Of a stretch of DNA of 64,000 nt, positions 27,923 to 37,748 are shown one piece after another (position 1 is the stretch's first letter; every line of letters begins with the position of its first letter). The notes below the pieces were generated by a model. It did no database searches, was not told the origin of the DNA, and saw nothing but the letters and a program-made list of their open reading frames with translations. Location of the stretch: NCBI RefSeq assembly GCF_001854475.1, contig NZ_MNAN01000031.1, positions 1-64,000 of the forward strand, read 5' to 3'. The translations under genes were made by a program, and so were the position numbers. This DNA comes from Pseudoalteromonas byunsanensis (GTDB taxonomy: Bacteria > Pseudomonadota > Gammaproteobacteria > Enterobacterales > Alteromonadaceae).

Positions 27923-29085
27923 CACCGCCGTCATCCTGACGAAGGTCAGATCTTTTGGTTTTAAGAGCCTGAGCTCATTAGACCCAAGATGACTTAGACC
28001 CTGAAACAAGTTCAGGGTGACGGATGTTGGTGCTGGGTGACATAGATCCTGAAACAAGTTCAGGACGACACATGTTGGTTCAGGGTGACATAGATCCTGA
28101 AACAAGTTAAGGGTGACGAATGTCGGTTCAGGGTGACATAGACCCTGAAACAAGTTCAGGGTGACGGATGTCAGCACATACAAAGCCGCGCCTACCACCG
28201 CCGTCATCCTGACGAAGGTCAGGATCTTTCGGTTTTAAGAGCCTGAGCTCATTAGACCCTGAAACAAGTTCAGGGGGACAGATATTGGTGCTGGGTAACA
28301 TAGATCCTGAAACAAGTTCAGGACGACAAAGTCGGTTCAGGGTGACGGATGTTGGTGCTGAGTGACATAGATCCTGAAACAAGTTCAGGACGACACATGT
28401 TGGTTCAGGGTGACAGATATCGGTTCAGGGTGACAAATGTCAGTATTGAGTGACGGATGTCAGCACATACAAAGCCGCGCCTACCACCGCCGTCATCCTG
28501 ACGAAGGTCAGGATCTTTCGGTTTTAAGAGCCTGAGCTCATTAGACCCAAGATGACATAGACCCTGAAACAAGTTCAGGGTGACAGATATCGGTTCAGGG
28601 GGACAAATGTCAGTATTGAGTGACGGATGTCAGCACATACAAAGCCGCGCCTACCACCGCCGTCATCCTGACGAAGGTCAGGATCTTTCGGTTTTAAGAG
28701 CCTGAGCTCATTAGACCCAAGATGACTTAGACCCTGAAACAAGTTCAGGGTGACGGATGTTGGTGCTGAGTGACATAGATCCTGAAACAAGTTCAGGACG
28801 ACAAAGTCGGTTCAGGGTGACATAGATCCTGAAACAAGTTCAGGGTGACAGATATCGGTTCAGGGTGACAGATATCGGTTCAGGGTGACGGATGTTGGTG
28901 CTGGGTGACAAAGTCGGTTCAGGGTGACGGATGTCAGCACATACAAAGCCGCGCCTACCACCGCCGTCATCCTGACGAAGGTCAGGATCTTTGGGTTTTA
29001 AGAGCCTGAGTTCCTTAGACCCTGATGCGAGTGCAGGATGACATAGATCCTGAAACAAGTTCAGGGTGACAAAGTCGATTCAGGT
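27923..29085. repeat. Dense array of palindromic PELVSGS-type repeats
   Basis: About 1.16 kb built from two nested units. The short unit CCTGAAACAAGTTCAGG, a near-palindrome flanked by GAY and GTGAC/ACGAC, occurs 12 times (first at about 27999, last at about 29048; the copy near 28096 has one change), plus a degenerate copy near 29018. The longer unit carries CACCGCCGTCATCCTGACG, AAGGTCAGGATCTT and TTAAGAGCCTGAG. It occurs five times, with GTCATCC near 27930, 28203, 28492, 28662 and 28966. Translated on the minus strand the short unit reads PELVSGS, a dispersed bacterial repeat. Open frames here are by-products of the repeats. Confidence 0.92.
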
Positions 29086-29157
29086 TAACGTTGCATAAGC
29101 AACTTCATGTATAAATTTGTCGAATGACTCAAAGAAGATCACACATCTAAATTTAAG

Positions 29158-30447
29158 TTAAACAACAATAGGTAACCTAAATGTAAACTCACTACCTCTC
29201 CCTAGTTCACTTTCCACAGTAAGCGCACCGCCATGGGCTATTGCTATTCTTTTGCATAGAAACAAGCCTAAACCTACACCGTTATTACTTCTGTGACTAG
29301 AGTCAGCAGCTTGCGAAAAAGGTTCGAAAATTTCAGATATAAAGCTTTGCTCAATGCCTGTACCAAAATCTCTTACGCTAATGAAAAGCTCACTATTTTC
29401 AGTTCGCGTACTTACTAGCACTGGACTTTCACTACCTGAGTGCTTTAACGCGTTTTCTATCAAGTTACGTATTAAAAACTTAAAGCGCCCTAAGTCAATA
29501 TCGATGGCTATCTCAGCAACAGAGCCCTCTAATTGAATTCTGTCGTTACTCTCAAAGCTGTTTAAAATATCTCTTAATACGTTAGGAAAAAAATATGTTT
29601 CTAGGTTGAGTAATTGATGTGCATCTTTTAAACGCTCACTTTCTAAAAGTTGCTCGACAATTTCATCCATTTTGTTTATTTCAGTGTTTAATTTTGCCAC
29701 CGTCTCATTATTAGCAAGCAAGGCAAGCAGTACTTTCATCCTTGCCATTGGTGACCTCAACTCATGGCTAACCGACAACAAAAGTTCATTTTTGGAAGCA
29801 AATAGTTGTTCCAAACTTTCTGCCATTTCGTTAATACCCAAAGTTAACTTACCTAAATCATTCTTTGGGTGATCAACAATTCGGTATGCTAAATTTCCGT
29901 GACTTATTTGCGTTACGCTATCAATCGCCAGACTTATCGGCTTTAATTGCCTATTGAGAATTTTATAGCTGACAAACAAGACTATGAATAATGCTGCCCA
30001 AGGCCAATAGACCAGCCAACTAGGATAAATTATTAAATTTGCGATTTGCGACGTGACCGCAATTGTGGTGCCTTTTGATGTTGTAAAGACATAATATTTA
30101 GTCCCTACTTTTGAAAAATACAGTTGACCTAGTGGCGTTGCATTCTTTTCAAGCCCGTCAGGCTCAGGTAAAGAGTCTCCAGTACGCCACACTTGTGCCC
30201 CTCGATTTATCTGAATAGCTACACGATTTTTTTTGGCTTCTGCTTTAAGTTTATCAAGATCAATAGGGCCATCTACCAGCTTCACCATCATGTCATGCAG
30301 TGCTTCATGTCGGTCAAAGACTACTTTTTTAGCGTCTTCTTCTGACATAGAGAAGCTACCCAGAAACACAAGTATCACCAATAAAAGAGTAGTGATAGTG
30401 AAAAGCAAAAAGAATCGTGTATATAGATTTAGGTTAGGCAATTTCAT
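29158..30447 (-). CDS. Sensor histidine kinase
   Basis: The 429-residue membrane kinase has TM1 at about 9-31, a periplasmic sensor of about 110 residues, TM2 at about 143-165 and a HAMP linker. A HisKA domain follows, with the phosphorylated histidine in LSVSHELRSPMARM. The catalytic domain shows LIENALKHSG, VRDFGTGI and GVGLGLFLCKRIA. Its start overlaps the end of the response-regulator gene by 14 bases, so the pair is cotranscribed and cotranslated. The signal is unknown; the pair is divergent from two small membrane proteins that may be its targets. Confidence 0.93.
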   Translation of the reverse strand: MKLPNLNLYTRFFLLFTITTLLLVILVFLGSFSMSEEDAKKVVFDRHEALHDMMVKLVDGPIDLDKLKAEAKKNRVAIQINRGAQVWRTGDSLPEPDGLEKNATPLGQLYFSKVGTKYYVFTTSKGTTIAVTSQIANLIIYPSWLVYWPWAALFIVLFVSYKILNRQLKPISLAIDSVTQISHGNLAYRIVDHPKNDLGKLTLGINEMAESLEQLFASKNELLLSVSHELRSPMARMKVLLALLANNETVAKLNTEINKMDEIVEQLLESERLKDAHQLLNLETYFFPNVLRDILNSFESNDRIQLEGSVAEIAIDIDLGRFKFLIRNLIENALKHSGSESPVLVSTRTENSELFISVRDFGTGIEQSFISEIFEPFSQAADSSHRSNNGVGLGLFLCKRIAIAHGGALTVESELGRGSEFTFRLPIVV

Positions 30448-31141
30448 CTTGGGCCGCTATAAAAGTGTAACCAATCCCTCTGATGGTTTTAATAAACCTT
30501 GGCGATGAAGCTGAATCGTTAAGCTTTTGCCTTAGCCGGCTCAATAAAATATCGACTGCACGCCCAAATAAATCGACTTCTACGCCTTTTAATGCCCCTG
30601 TGATTTGCTCTCGGTTATATACCTTGCCTGGATTACTAGCCAAAGTGTGAAGTAAATGAAACTCCATTCCAGATAATTTAATTTCCTCGTTGTCGAGGAT
30701 AACCCTCTGCTGTGATGGATAAATTTCCAAACCAGAAAAGCGCATCAGTTGATGACTCTCAGGTTTAGATGGTTGCGAGGTTAGACTTCTTCGCAGTAAA
30801 GCTTGCACCCGTACAAGCAGTTCTAGTGGTTCAAATGGTTTGGGCAAATAGTCATCAACGCCAATTTCAAAACCATGAACTTTGTCTTCTAATCGACCTC
30901 TTGCGGTAAGCATGATTATTGGTAATGAATAGGACTCTCGGATCTGTTTACACAAGGTAAATCCGTCAATTTTTGGCATCGTTATATCCAGCAGTAGCAG
31001 TTGTGGTGCATCTGATTCAATAAGTTCTATAGCTAGTGTTGGGTCATTCGTGTACGAAAACTCAAACTGATGTTGCTGAAAAAAAGCCGACAAACTTTCG
31101 GTCAACATTTCATCATCATCAATCATTAATATTTTAGCCAT
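30434..31141 (-). CDS. OmpR-family response regulator
   Basis: The start is ATG 31141 (MAKILMIDDDE), preceded by AGAGAG. The receiver domain (1-118) contains the acidic pocket DDD, the phospho-acceptor aspartate in LLLDITMPKIDGF, and the switch residues in MLTARG and LPKPFEP. The C-terminal winged helix (about 135-235) ends with the typical VDILLSRLRQKL and IRGIGYTFI. It forms a two-component pair with the overlapping kinase gene downstream. Confidence 0.93.
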   Translation of the reverse strand: MAKILMIDDDEMLTESLSAFFQQHQFEFSYTNDPTLAIELIESDAPQLLLLDITMPKIDGFTLCKQIRESYSLPIIMLTARGRLEDKVHGFEIGVDDYLPKPFEPLELLVRVQALLRRSLTSQPSKPESHQLMRFSGLEIYPSQQRVILDNEEIKLSGMEFHLLHTLASNPGKVYNREQITGALKGVEVDLFGRAVDILLSRLRQKLNDSASSPRFIKTIRGIGYTFIAAQDEIA

Positions 31142-31288
31142 AATAAACAACTCTCTTACTCATTAAATGCATTATTTACTTATTAATTTGTTAAGACAAA
31201 CGTGTATCTCCAATTGTTACACTATGTTACCCAGCCCCCATGAATATAGTTGTAGAATCATCTTAAATTAAACTTTCGGAGTGAAATG

Positions 31289-31984
31289 ATGACCACTACG
31301 CAATATCAAAACAATCACATAAGCGCTAAGGCGCTAGCTGGGTTAATGCTAGTACAAATGGCTTTGGGGTTATTACTTAATTTCTACTTTTTGAAACCTA
31401 TACTGCGCTACGATGGCTCGACCTCAGTTGAAGAAATTACATTTATCTTGGGGTGCGCAACTATCGTCGCGCTTATCATTAGCGCTATCAACATTGCATT
31501 TGGCTTATTGTTACCCCAAGAAAAAACTAAAGAATATTGGAGAACATTTGTATTTTTAATAGTATTTGCTGGTGCGGGATTAACGCTATGCGCCTACGAG
31601 TACGCCCAACTTGCAAAATATGTATCATTCCTAGCTTCTCAAAGTACAACTGAAGCAACCTCACAATTATTAAGAGAAACATTAGCATCAGGTAGAAATG
31701 AAGCGCATTATCTTTCTATATTTGTGTCAAGTTGCAGCTTAGCTCTTTTTTACTTTCTATTGATACGAGCAGAGTTAATGCACAAGTGGCTGTCATATTT
31801 TGCTTTCGTTGCCACTTTATTGCAGCTTATCGCTGTTGGACACACGTTTTTTCAAACATCTATACCAAACATCCTGCAATTACCACTGCTAATAAGTCAG
31901 TTGACAGTACCGGCTTATTTATTAGTTTTAGGGTTTAAGCAAGCTAACCCCTTAACGACTGAACAACCTGAGTCTGACATTTAA
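31289..31984 (+). CDS. DUF4386-like integral membrane protein
   Basis: The product of about 231 residues has six predicted membrane helices, starting ALAGLMLVQMALGLLLNFYF. Layout and the LRETLASGRNEAHYLSIFVSS region resemble DUF4386 proteins, whose function is unknown. ATG 31289 is better spaced from the GGAG site than the ATG three bases earlier. It is the first of two genes transcribed away from the two-component system, and the next gene follows 18 bases later. Confidence 0.75.
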   Translation: MTTTQYQNNHISAKALAGLMLVQMALGLLLNFYFLKPILRYDGSTSVEEITFILGCATIVALIISAINIAFGLLLPQEKTKEYWRTFVFLIVFAGAGLTLCAYEYAQLAKYVSFLASQSTTEATSQLLRETLASGRNEAHYLSIFVSSCSLALFYFLLIRAELMHKWLSYFAFVATLLQLIAVGHTFFQTSIPNILQLPLLISQLTVPAYLLVLGFKQANPLTTEQPESDI

Positions 31985-32002
31985 GCATTAGGAGCATTTA
32001 TC

Positions 32003-32671
32003 ATGATTTTATCAGCGCTTATGTTTCATATTGTATCCGGTGCACTTGCTCTGCTTGCTGGCTACGCCATTATTCTTTGTAAAAAGGGAAGGACTGTTCA
32101 TAAGTACTTGGGACGAGTGTATGTGACTTCTATGATAATCCTTGGTTTGACAGGTACCTATATCGCTGTTATTCGGAATGTTCCAATATCGATATTGAAT
32201 GGGTTAGTTCTGTGTTATTTCGTACTATCTGCACTTAATATAATGTGGCAGCCTGCTAATCGAGTGAACTTTTTTGACAAGATTTTGATGGCTTTTGCGT
32301 TTCTTTTGACGCTAGGTTTTGCCTGGTATGCATATCAAACAACACAAGCACCTGACGGCCAGTTAGCAGGTTTTGGTATCGCGGCTTTCTTAGTATTTGG
32401 AAGTGTAATGGCTTTGAGCACGATTGCCGACTTTAGATACATTAAGCGAGGAGGGCTTGGCGCAAACAATAGACTCACAAGACACCTTTGGCGTATGTAC
32501 TTTCCTCTTTTTATGTCAACAGCCGCTTTTTTTCTTGGTCAATCAAGGCATTTACCTGAGGTGCTTCAACGCGCTGAGTTTCTACTAACACCTGTCGCAC
32601 TGGTTATCTGCACGGCTGTATATTGGGTAGTAAAAATAAAATGTAAAAAATCTAATGCTCAAATATATTAG
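32003..32671 (+). CDS. DUF2306-like membrane protein
   Basis: The 222-residue product has about seven short membrane helices. The conserved-looking start LMFHIVSGALALLAGYAIIL is followed by KKGRTVHKYLGRVYV, which is typical of DUF2306 proteins. An AGGAG site precedes the start at normal distance. It follows the DUF4386-like gene in the same operon and has no assigned biochemical role. Confidence 0.78.
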   Translation: MILSALMFHIVSGALALLAGYAIILCKKGRTVHKYLGRVYVTSMIILGLTGTYIAVIRNVPISILNGLVLCYFVLSALNIMWQPANRVNFFDKILMAFAFLLTLGFAWYAYQTTQAPDGQLAGFGIAAFLVFGSVMALSTIADFRYIKRGGLGANNRLTRHLWRMYFPLFMSTAAFFLGQSRHLPEVLQRAEFLLTPVALVICTAVYWVVKIKCKKSNAQIY

Positions 32672-32960
32672 GTCCTATTGAAGTTTCATATCGGCAACAG
32701 ACCCATTAAATACGCTAAAGCCAATACACTTATTGTATCTTCAATATAAGGGCGTTTTAGCTGGCTCTGTTCAGATATTTTGGGGGACGACAACAAAACA
32801 GCTAAAACTCTTCAGGCAGAGTTTTATAAGAACTATGGATTTAGTATAAAACAAAGACAACACTTAAGAGTTAACTAACAATTATTAACTATCAATAAGT
32901 TAACTCTTTTTTGTGAAAGTTTATTAAGACGATTGTCTTCGTTTTAATTATCAGAAATCA
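32672..32960. other. Intergenic region with gene remnant
   Basis: No complete gene is seen. One frame (about 32785-32879, plus strand) reads GDDNKTAKTLQAEFYKNYG followed by FSIKQRQHLRVN and a stop. It looks protein-like but has no start of its own, so it may be the tail of a lost gene. Confidence 0.35.
32867..32912 (+). terminator. Hairpin with T-run
   Basis: The stem AGAGTTAACT / AGTTAACTCT encloses a 21-base loop and is followed by TTTTTT. It lies downstream of the two membrane-protein genes and is a plausible rho-independent terminator, although the loop is long. Confidence 0.65.
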
Positions 32961-34148
32961 CTAAACCGCCTGCCCCGCGGCAAATCCGCAGCTCCACGCG
33001 TACTGGAAATTATACCCCCCGAGCCAACCGGTCACATCGGTGACTTCACCAATAAAGTACAAGCCTTTTTGCTTTTTGGCTTCGAAGGTTTTTGAGCTCA
33101 GCTCGTCGGTGTCTACGCCTCCTAGGGTCACTTCGGCGGTGCGGTAGCCTTCAGTGCCGTTAGGTTTAATTTGCCAACGGTGTAAATATTCGGCGATGGC
33201 ATCAATTTCACTGTGGGTAAGCTGGTTGAGGGCTTTGTCTGGAATCGCTTGCTCTGCGATTAACACCTCAACAAAGCGTTTAGGCAGAATTGCGCCTAAG
33301 GCGTTTTTTAGTGATTTACTGCCACTTTCACTGCGCCACTGGTGAATGGTCTCGTTCAGGTTTAGCTCTGGTAACAGGTTAATCGTTACGGCTTGCCCTG
33401 CTCTCCAGAATGATGATATTTGCAATATCGCAGGTCCAGAGAGCCCTCTATGTGTAAACAGAATGTTTTCTTTAAATGTGGTGCCGCATTGACTGCTCAC
33501 TTCACAAGGAATGCTCACCCCTGATAAACCATCAAATCTGACCTTGTCGTGCTCATGCAAAGTAAAAGGCACTAATGCGGCCACAGTAGGTAAAACTTTT
33601 AAGCCAAATTGTTCGGCGATTTTATAGCCAATGGGGGTTGCGCCTAATTTAGGCATGGTGAGTCCGCCAGAAGCTATCACTAAAGATTTACATTCAAAGG
33701 TTTGCTCACCCGTGGTGACAATATAACCACCCTGTTCTTTAGCTTGTACACTGAGCACTTCACTGCGTAAAAATATTTGTACACCCGCCCAATCACACTC
33801 CGTTGTAAGTATATCAACAATATCTTGAGCACTATTGTCGCAAAATAGCTGGCCTAGGGTTTTGTGGTGATAGGCCAAACCGTGTCGGTCTACCAGTTCA
33901 ATAAAGTCATGTTGGGTGTAACGGCTCAAACACGATTTTACAAAGTGCGGATTACCACACAAGTAATTGCTGGGTGATGCGCCTTCATTGGTAAAATTGC
34001 AGCGGCCACCGCCACTTATAAGAATTTTCCGACCTGGTTTTTTGCCCATATCAAGCACTGCAACCGAGCGCCCACGGTAGCCTGCTTGCGCTGCGCACAT
34101 CAACCCAGCAGCTCCCGCTCCAATAATTACAACATCAAACTGTGACAT
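32961..34148 (-). CDS. HI0933/BaiN-type FAD-dependent oxidoreductase
   Basis: The start is set at ATG 34148 (MSQFDVVIIGAGAAG), preceded by GAGAG; a TTG five codons earlier is less likely. About 395 residues form a two-dinucleotide-binding-type flavoprotein. The N-terminal FAD motif is GAGAAGLMCA, KKPGRKILISGGGRCNFTN is the family hallmark, and the C-terminal YFIGEVTDVTGWLGGYN closes the FAD site. The physiological substrate of this widespread family is poorly defined. It stands alone between two terminators or promoter regions. Confidence 0.9.
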   Translation of the reverse strand: MSQFDVVIIGAGAAGLMCAAQAGYRGRSVAVLDMGKKPGRKILISGGGRCNFTNEGASPSNYLCGNPHFVKSCLSRYTQHDFIELVDRHGLAYHHKTLGQLFCDNSAQDIVDILTTECDWAGVQIFLRSEVLSVQAKEQGGYIVTTGEQTFECKSLVIASGGLTMPKLGATPIGYKIAEQFGLKVLPTVAALVPFTLHEHDKVRFDGLSGVSIPCEVSSQCGTTFKENILFTHRGLSGPAILQISSFWRAGQAVTINLLPELNLNETIHQWRSESGSKSLKNALGAILPKRFVEVLIAEQAIPDKALNQLTHSEIDAIAEYLHRWQIKPNGTEGYRTAEVTLGGVDTDELSSKTFEAKKQKGLYFIGEVTDVTGWLGGYNFQYAWSCGFAAGQAV

Positions 34149-34163
34149 GTTTCTCTCAACCAA

Positions 34164-34586
34164 CCATCATATGACAGCATTATACCTGCATTCCCAGCTA
34201 GATCAGAATAAGTACCGTAAAACCAAATAATTTGGCATTAATATGCGCAAAAAACGAACACATAAAATAGTTAATAAATAACAGGTGATTGAACATTTTT
34301 TTACCAATTGAGTAAAAACACAGCTACATTTACATTCATTTACATAACAAAACCACATTTCATTCCCTTGTAACAATGTAGAGCAAAAGCTTTTAAAACA
34401 AGTAGTTAATGTAACCCAAATGTCATATAGCCATCCACTTATAACAAATTTATCAATGTAAATAACAAAACAGTTCTTTTAAAAAGTTAACCGTAACTTT
34501 ACGTTCTGTAACGTCTAGGTTGCACTTATGTGCACCGACTTAAACATAATTACAACATGAAAAAATACAACATGTCAGGGGATCTT
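34164..34586. other. Promoter region of the subtilase gene
   Basis: Very A/T-rich intergenic DNA with no protein-like frame. It separates the divergent flavoprotein gene from the secreted protease gene and should hold its promoter. I saw no operator that I could name. Confidence 0.5.
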
Positions 34587-36707
34587 ATGACAACAACTCA
34601 GTTCAAATTAGGTGCATTGTCACTTGCAATGACCACACTGTTCACAGCAAATACTGCTTTTGCTAATCCAGAATTCACAGTTCAGAACGTTAACTTTGCG
34701 CAAACTTCTGCAAAGCTACAACATCAAGGTAACTTTGGTACTCAGTTCATCATCAAATACAAGAACAACGACCAAATGATGATGACTGCAGGTGCCGATG
34801 TGTCACCTGCTGCTATGAGAAAGCAAGCTGAAAGCTTCGTGCAAGGTTTTCAGAGCAAAAAATCAAGCGTTAAAGCGCAATATGTTCGCCCTATGGCACT
34901 TAGCAACCATCACGTAATGCGTGTTGATAAGAAGCTATCTGCAGCTGAAGCGAACTCATTCATGCAAGAAGTTGCTGCATCAGGTAACGTTGAATACATT
35001 GAAATCGACCAAATGTTACAACCATTCGCAACGCCTAATGACCCTCGTTACAGCGATCAGTGGCACTACTTTGAAGCAAACGGTGGCTTGAACCTACCAA
35101 CAGCTTGGGACAGTGCAACAGGTGCAGGCGTAACAGTTGCGGTACTTGATACAGGTTACCGTCCACACGTTGATCTAAATGCCAACATTCTCCCTGGCTA
35201 TGACATGATCTCAGACCTAGATGTTGCTAACGACGGCGGCGCACGTGATAACGATGCACGTGACCCAGGCGATGCAGTAACTGCAAACGAGTGTGGATAC
35301 ACACACGGTGCGCGTAACTCAAGCTGGCACGGTACACACGTTGCAGGTACAGTTGCTGCAGTAACCAACAACGGTGAAGGTGTTGCAGGTGTTGCTTACG
35401 ACGCGAAAGTTGTTCCGGTACGTGTACTTGGTAAGTGTGGTGGTTTAACTTCTGATATCGCTGACGGCATCATTTGGGCTTCTGGTGGTTCTGTATCAGG
35501 TATTCCTGCAAACGCTAACCCAGCTGACGTAATCAACATGAGTTTAGGTGGCAGCGGTGCGTGTAGCTCTACAACACAAAACGCGATTAACCAAGCGCGA
35601 GCAAACGGCACTGTAATCGTTATCGCAGCTGGTAACGACAACGACAACGCTAACAACTTCAACCCAGGTAACTGTAGCGGCGTAGTAAACGTTGCATCTG
35701 TTGGCCGTAACGGTGGTCGTGCTTACTACTCTAACTACGGTACATCTATCGACGTAGCGGCTCCTGGTGGCGCACAAAGTTTTGCTAATGACTCTGAAGG
35801 TGTACTATCTACACACAACTCAGGCAGCAATGGTCCTCAGTCAGACAGCTACCACTACTCGCAAGGTACTTCAATGGCGGCACCACACGTAGCGGGTGTA
35901 GCAGCGCTTATTAAGCAAGCTAAGCCAAGTGCAACGCCAGATGAAGTTGAAAGTATCTTGAAGACAACTACTCGTAGCTTCCCTGCAACATGTACAAGCT
36001 GTGGTACAGGTATTGTTGACGCAGCAGCTGCAGTTGCTAAAGCAAAAGGCGATATCATTGACCCACCTACTGGCGACGATCAGTTAGAAGACGGCGTTGC
36101 TAAAACAGGTCTTAGCGGTGCTAAAGACAGCCAAGCATTCTACTATGTTGACGTACCGGCTGGCGCAAGCAAGCTAACTGTAGCAATGAGCGGTGGTACG
36201 GGTGATGCTGACCTATATGTTAAAGCGGGTTCTAAACCAACTCTAAGCAGCTGGGAATGTCGTCCTTATAAAGGTGGTAACAGTGAAACTTGTACTATCG
36301 ACAACCCAACTCAAGGTAAGTACTGGGTAATGCTTAACGGCTACTCTTCTTACTCACAAGTTAATTTACAAGCTGATATCACTGGCAGCGGTACAGGCCC
36401 TGTAGGCGGCGGTGCAACTGAAAGCAACCTATCTGGTACTCGTGGTCAGTGGAAACACTACACAATCAATGTACCTGCGGGCATGAACAGCTTCACAATT
36501 ACTACAAGCGGCGGTTCTGGTGATGCAGATTTATATGTTAAACAAGGTGGTCAGCCTAGCGCATCAAGCTATGACTGTCGTTCTTGGAACAATGGTAACT
36601 CTGAAATCTGTACTTTCTCAAGCCCTGCAGAAGGTACTTGGAACATCAGCCTTTACGCTTACAGCACATTCTCTGGCCTAACACTGGACGCACAGTACAA
36701 GCCATAA
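34587..36707 (+). CDS. Secreted S8 subtilisin-like serine protease with two PPC domains
   Basis: The start is ATG 34587, behind an AGGGGAT ribosome site; a GTG 19 codons earlier lacks one. The 706-residue precursor has a signal peptide (MTTTQFKLGALSLAM, cut near residue 26), a propeptide to about residue 145, and a peptidase S8 domain. The triad is visible: Asp188 (AVLDTGYRPH), His248 (SWHGTHVAGT) and Ser429 (GTSMAAPHVAG). Two pre-peptidase C-terminal domains follow (about 498-600 and 606-706), each with the GDADLYVK motif and a cysteine pair. This matches extracellular proteases of marine Alteromonadales, exported by the type II pathway and processed at both ends. Confidence 0.95.
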   Translation: MTTTQFKLGALSLAMTTLFTANTAFANPEFTVQNVNFAQTSAKLQHQGNFGTQFIIKYKNNDQMMMTAGADVSPAAMRKQAESFVQGFQSKKSSVKAQYVRPMALSNHHVMRVDKKLSAAEANSFMQEVAASGNVEYIEIDQMLQPFATPNDPRYSDQWHYFEANGGLNLPTAWDSATGAGVTVAVLDTGYRPHVDLNANILPGYDMISDLDVANDGGARDNDARDPGDAVTANECGYTHGARNSSWHGTHVAGTVAAVTNNGEGVAGVAYDAKVVPVRVLGKCGGLTSDIADGIIWASGGSVSGIPANANPADVINMSLGGSGACSSTTQNAINQARANGTVIVIAAGNDNDNANNFNPGNCSGVVNVASVGRNGGRAYYSNYGTSIDVAAPGGAQSFANDSEGVLSTHNSGSNGPQSDSYHYSQGTSMAAPHVAGVAALIKQAKPSATPDEVESILKTTTRSFPATCTSCGTGIVDAAAAVAKAKGDIIDPPTGDDQLEDGVAKTGLSGAKDSQAFYYVDVPAGASKLTVAMSGGTGDADLYVKAGSKPTLSSWECRPYKGGNSETCTIDNPTQGKYWVMLNGYSSYSQVNLQADITGSGTGPVGGGATESNLSGTRGQWKHYTINVPAGMNSFTITTSGGSGDADLYVKQGGQPSASSYDCRSWNNGNSEICTFSSPAEGTWNISLYAYSTFSGLTLDAQYKP

Positions 36708-36765
36708 GCTGAGAGTTCCCCCCAGCAAGTCATAACTACAGTAGTTAATACTGTTGTAAACACCC

Positions 36766-36800
36766 AATCGGCCACGATGTAAGTTGTGGCCGATTTTTTT
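36766..36800 (+). terminator. Terminator after the subtilase gene
   Basis: A ten-base stem AATCGGCCAC / GTGGCCGATT with a ten-base loop is followed by a run of T. It is a textbook rho-independent terminator. Confidence 0.92.
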
Positions 36801-36929
36801 ATTTTTTGCTCATATGTTCACATTCCCTCTGACCCTGATATAGAAAAATTCACTTTAAAAAACACCTTTTAGACTCTAAGGTGGCTGTCGAGCATCAAGC
36901 TCAAACTATTCTTTAACAAGGAAAAAGTA

Positions 36930-37676
36930 ATGAATAAAACAGCTCTATTACTCACAGTAGGTTTGATAAGTGTGGGGGCACATGCAGACCAAGTTATCTA
37001 TGATACTGATGGCGGCGCAGGCCGCGTTACGTATTACCAAAACGCCCCCATTGACGCCATGGTCACGCATTCAAGTTCGGCTTACAATTTAAGAATATAT
37101 ACCCCACATATGACCAATCCTACCCCCTGCCAATTTGCAGCGGTCTATGACCAACTCAATGATGAACTTATTACTACCTTGAGCGTTAACAATAAAACCT
37201 TATCGGGCACCATTGCCAAGGGTTATGAAACTCGCGTCAAATATGTTGAAGCACAATGTACTGACGAGCAAGGAAAAAGCCAAACATTACGACATAAGCT
37301 AGCCCCAGCGCCACAGGTAAGCTTTAACAGTCAGCTTAAAGTTGCAAATTGGACTGACTCCAGCGGCTTTGGACCTGGATACTTTCAAGATGTTAACTAT
37401 CAGGCATTGCTGAATATCGACAATGGTGAACCAGATGGATTTTGCCATGCCAACACGCTCGTTGGACAAACCCCTAACTTACTCAATCAACGCCATAACA
37501 TGGGTTTTTATAGTGACGTATTGAGTGCTCAAGGAGCGGCCAAATACGATGCTCGAAGCAGCGTATTGGTTAATGAAATAATTTGTAAAAGCACAGGTGG
37601 AACCACTCGCGCGGTGGAAGTTTGGCATATCAGTGAACAGCAGCAACGTCGAAAGCTTAGCGTAGATAACTTCTAA
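36930..37676 (+). CDS. Secreted hypothetical protein
   Basis: The 248-residue product has a clear signal peptide (MNKTALLLTVGLISVGAHA) and no membrane helix. The mature part is beta-rich with four cysteines (TPCQF, EAQCTDE, DGFCHAN, EIICKST) that could form two disulfides, suiting an exported protein. No domain is recognised. An AAGGAAAAAG ribosome site lies before the start. It stands alone after the subtilase terminator and could be its partner or inhibitor, but nothing in the sequence shows that. Confidence 0.7.
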   Translation: MNKTALLLTVGLISVGAHADQVIYDTDGGAGRVTYYQNAPIDAMVTHSSSAYNLRIYTPHMTNPTPCQFAAVYDQLNDELITTLSVNNKTLSGTIAKGYETRVKYVEAQCTDEQGKSQTLRHKLAPAPQVSFNSQLKVANWTDSSGFGPGYFQDVNYQALLNIDNGEPDGFCHANTLVGQTPNLLNQRHNMGFYSDVLSAQGAAKYDARSSVLVNEIICKSTGGTTRAVEVWHISEQQQRRKLSVDNF

Positions 37677-37748
37677 CGTTCTATTACATCAACAGGGTAG
37701 CGCGCTCACCTATGCGCTCCCCTCGCGCTCTCCCATTCATATGACGCA

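Noticed and set aside
27743..29058. Several open frames on the minus strand in the repeat array (for example 27743-28207 and 28575-28790)
   Set aside because: Their translations are only the repeat units (VTLNLFQGL, PELVSGS, KPKDPDLRQD) in varying frames, with no ribosome site or distinct protein sequence.
27923..29085. CRISPR array
   Set aside because: Repeats are palindromic, irregularly spaced and nested, the intervening pieces are themselves repeated rather than unique, and no cas gene is nearby.
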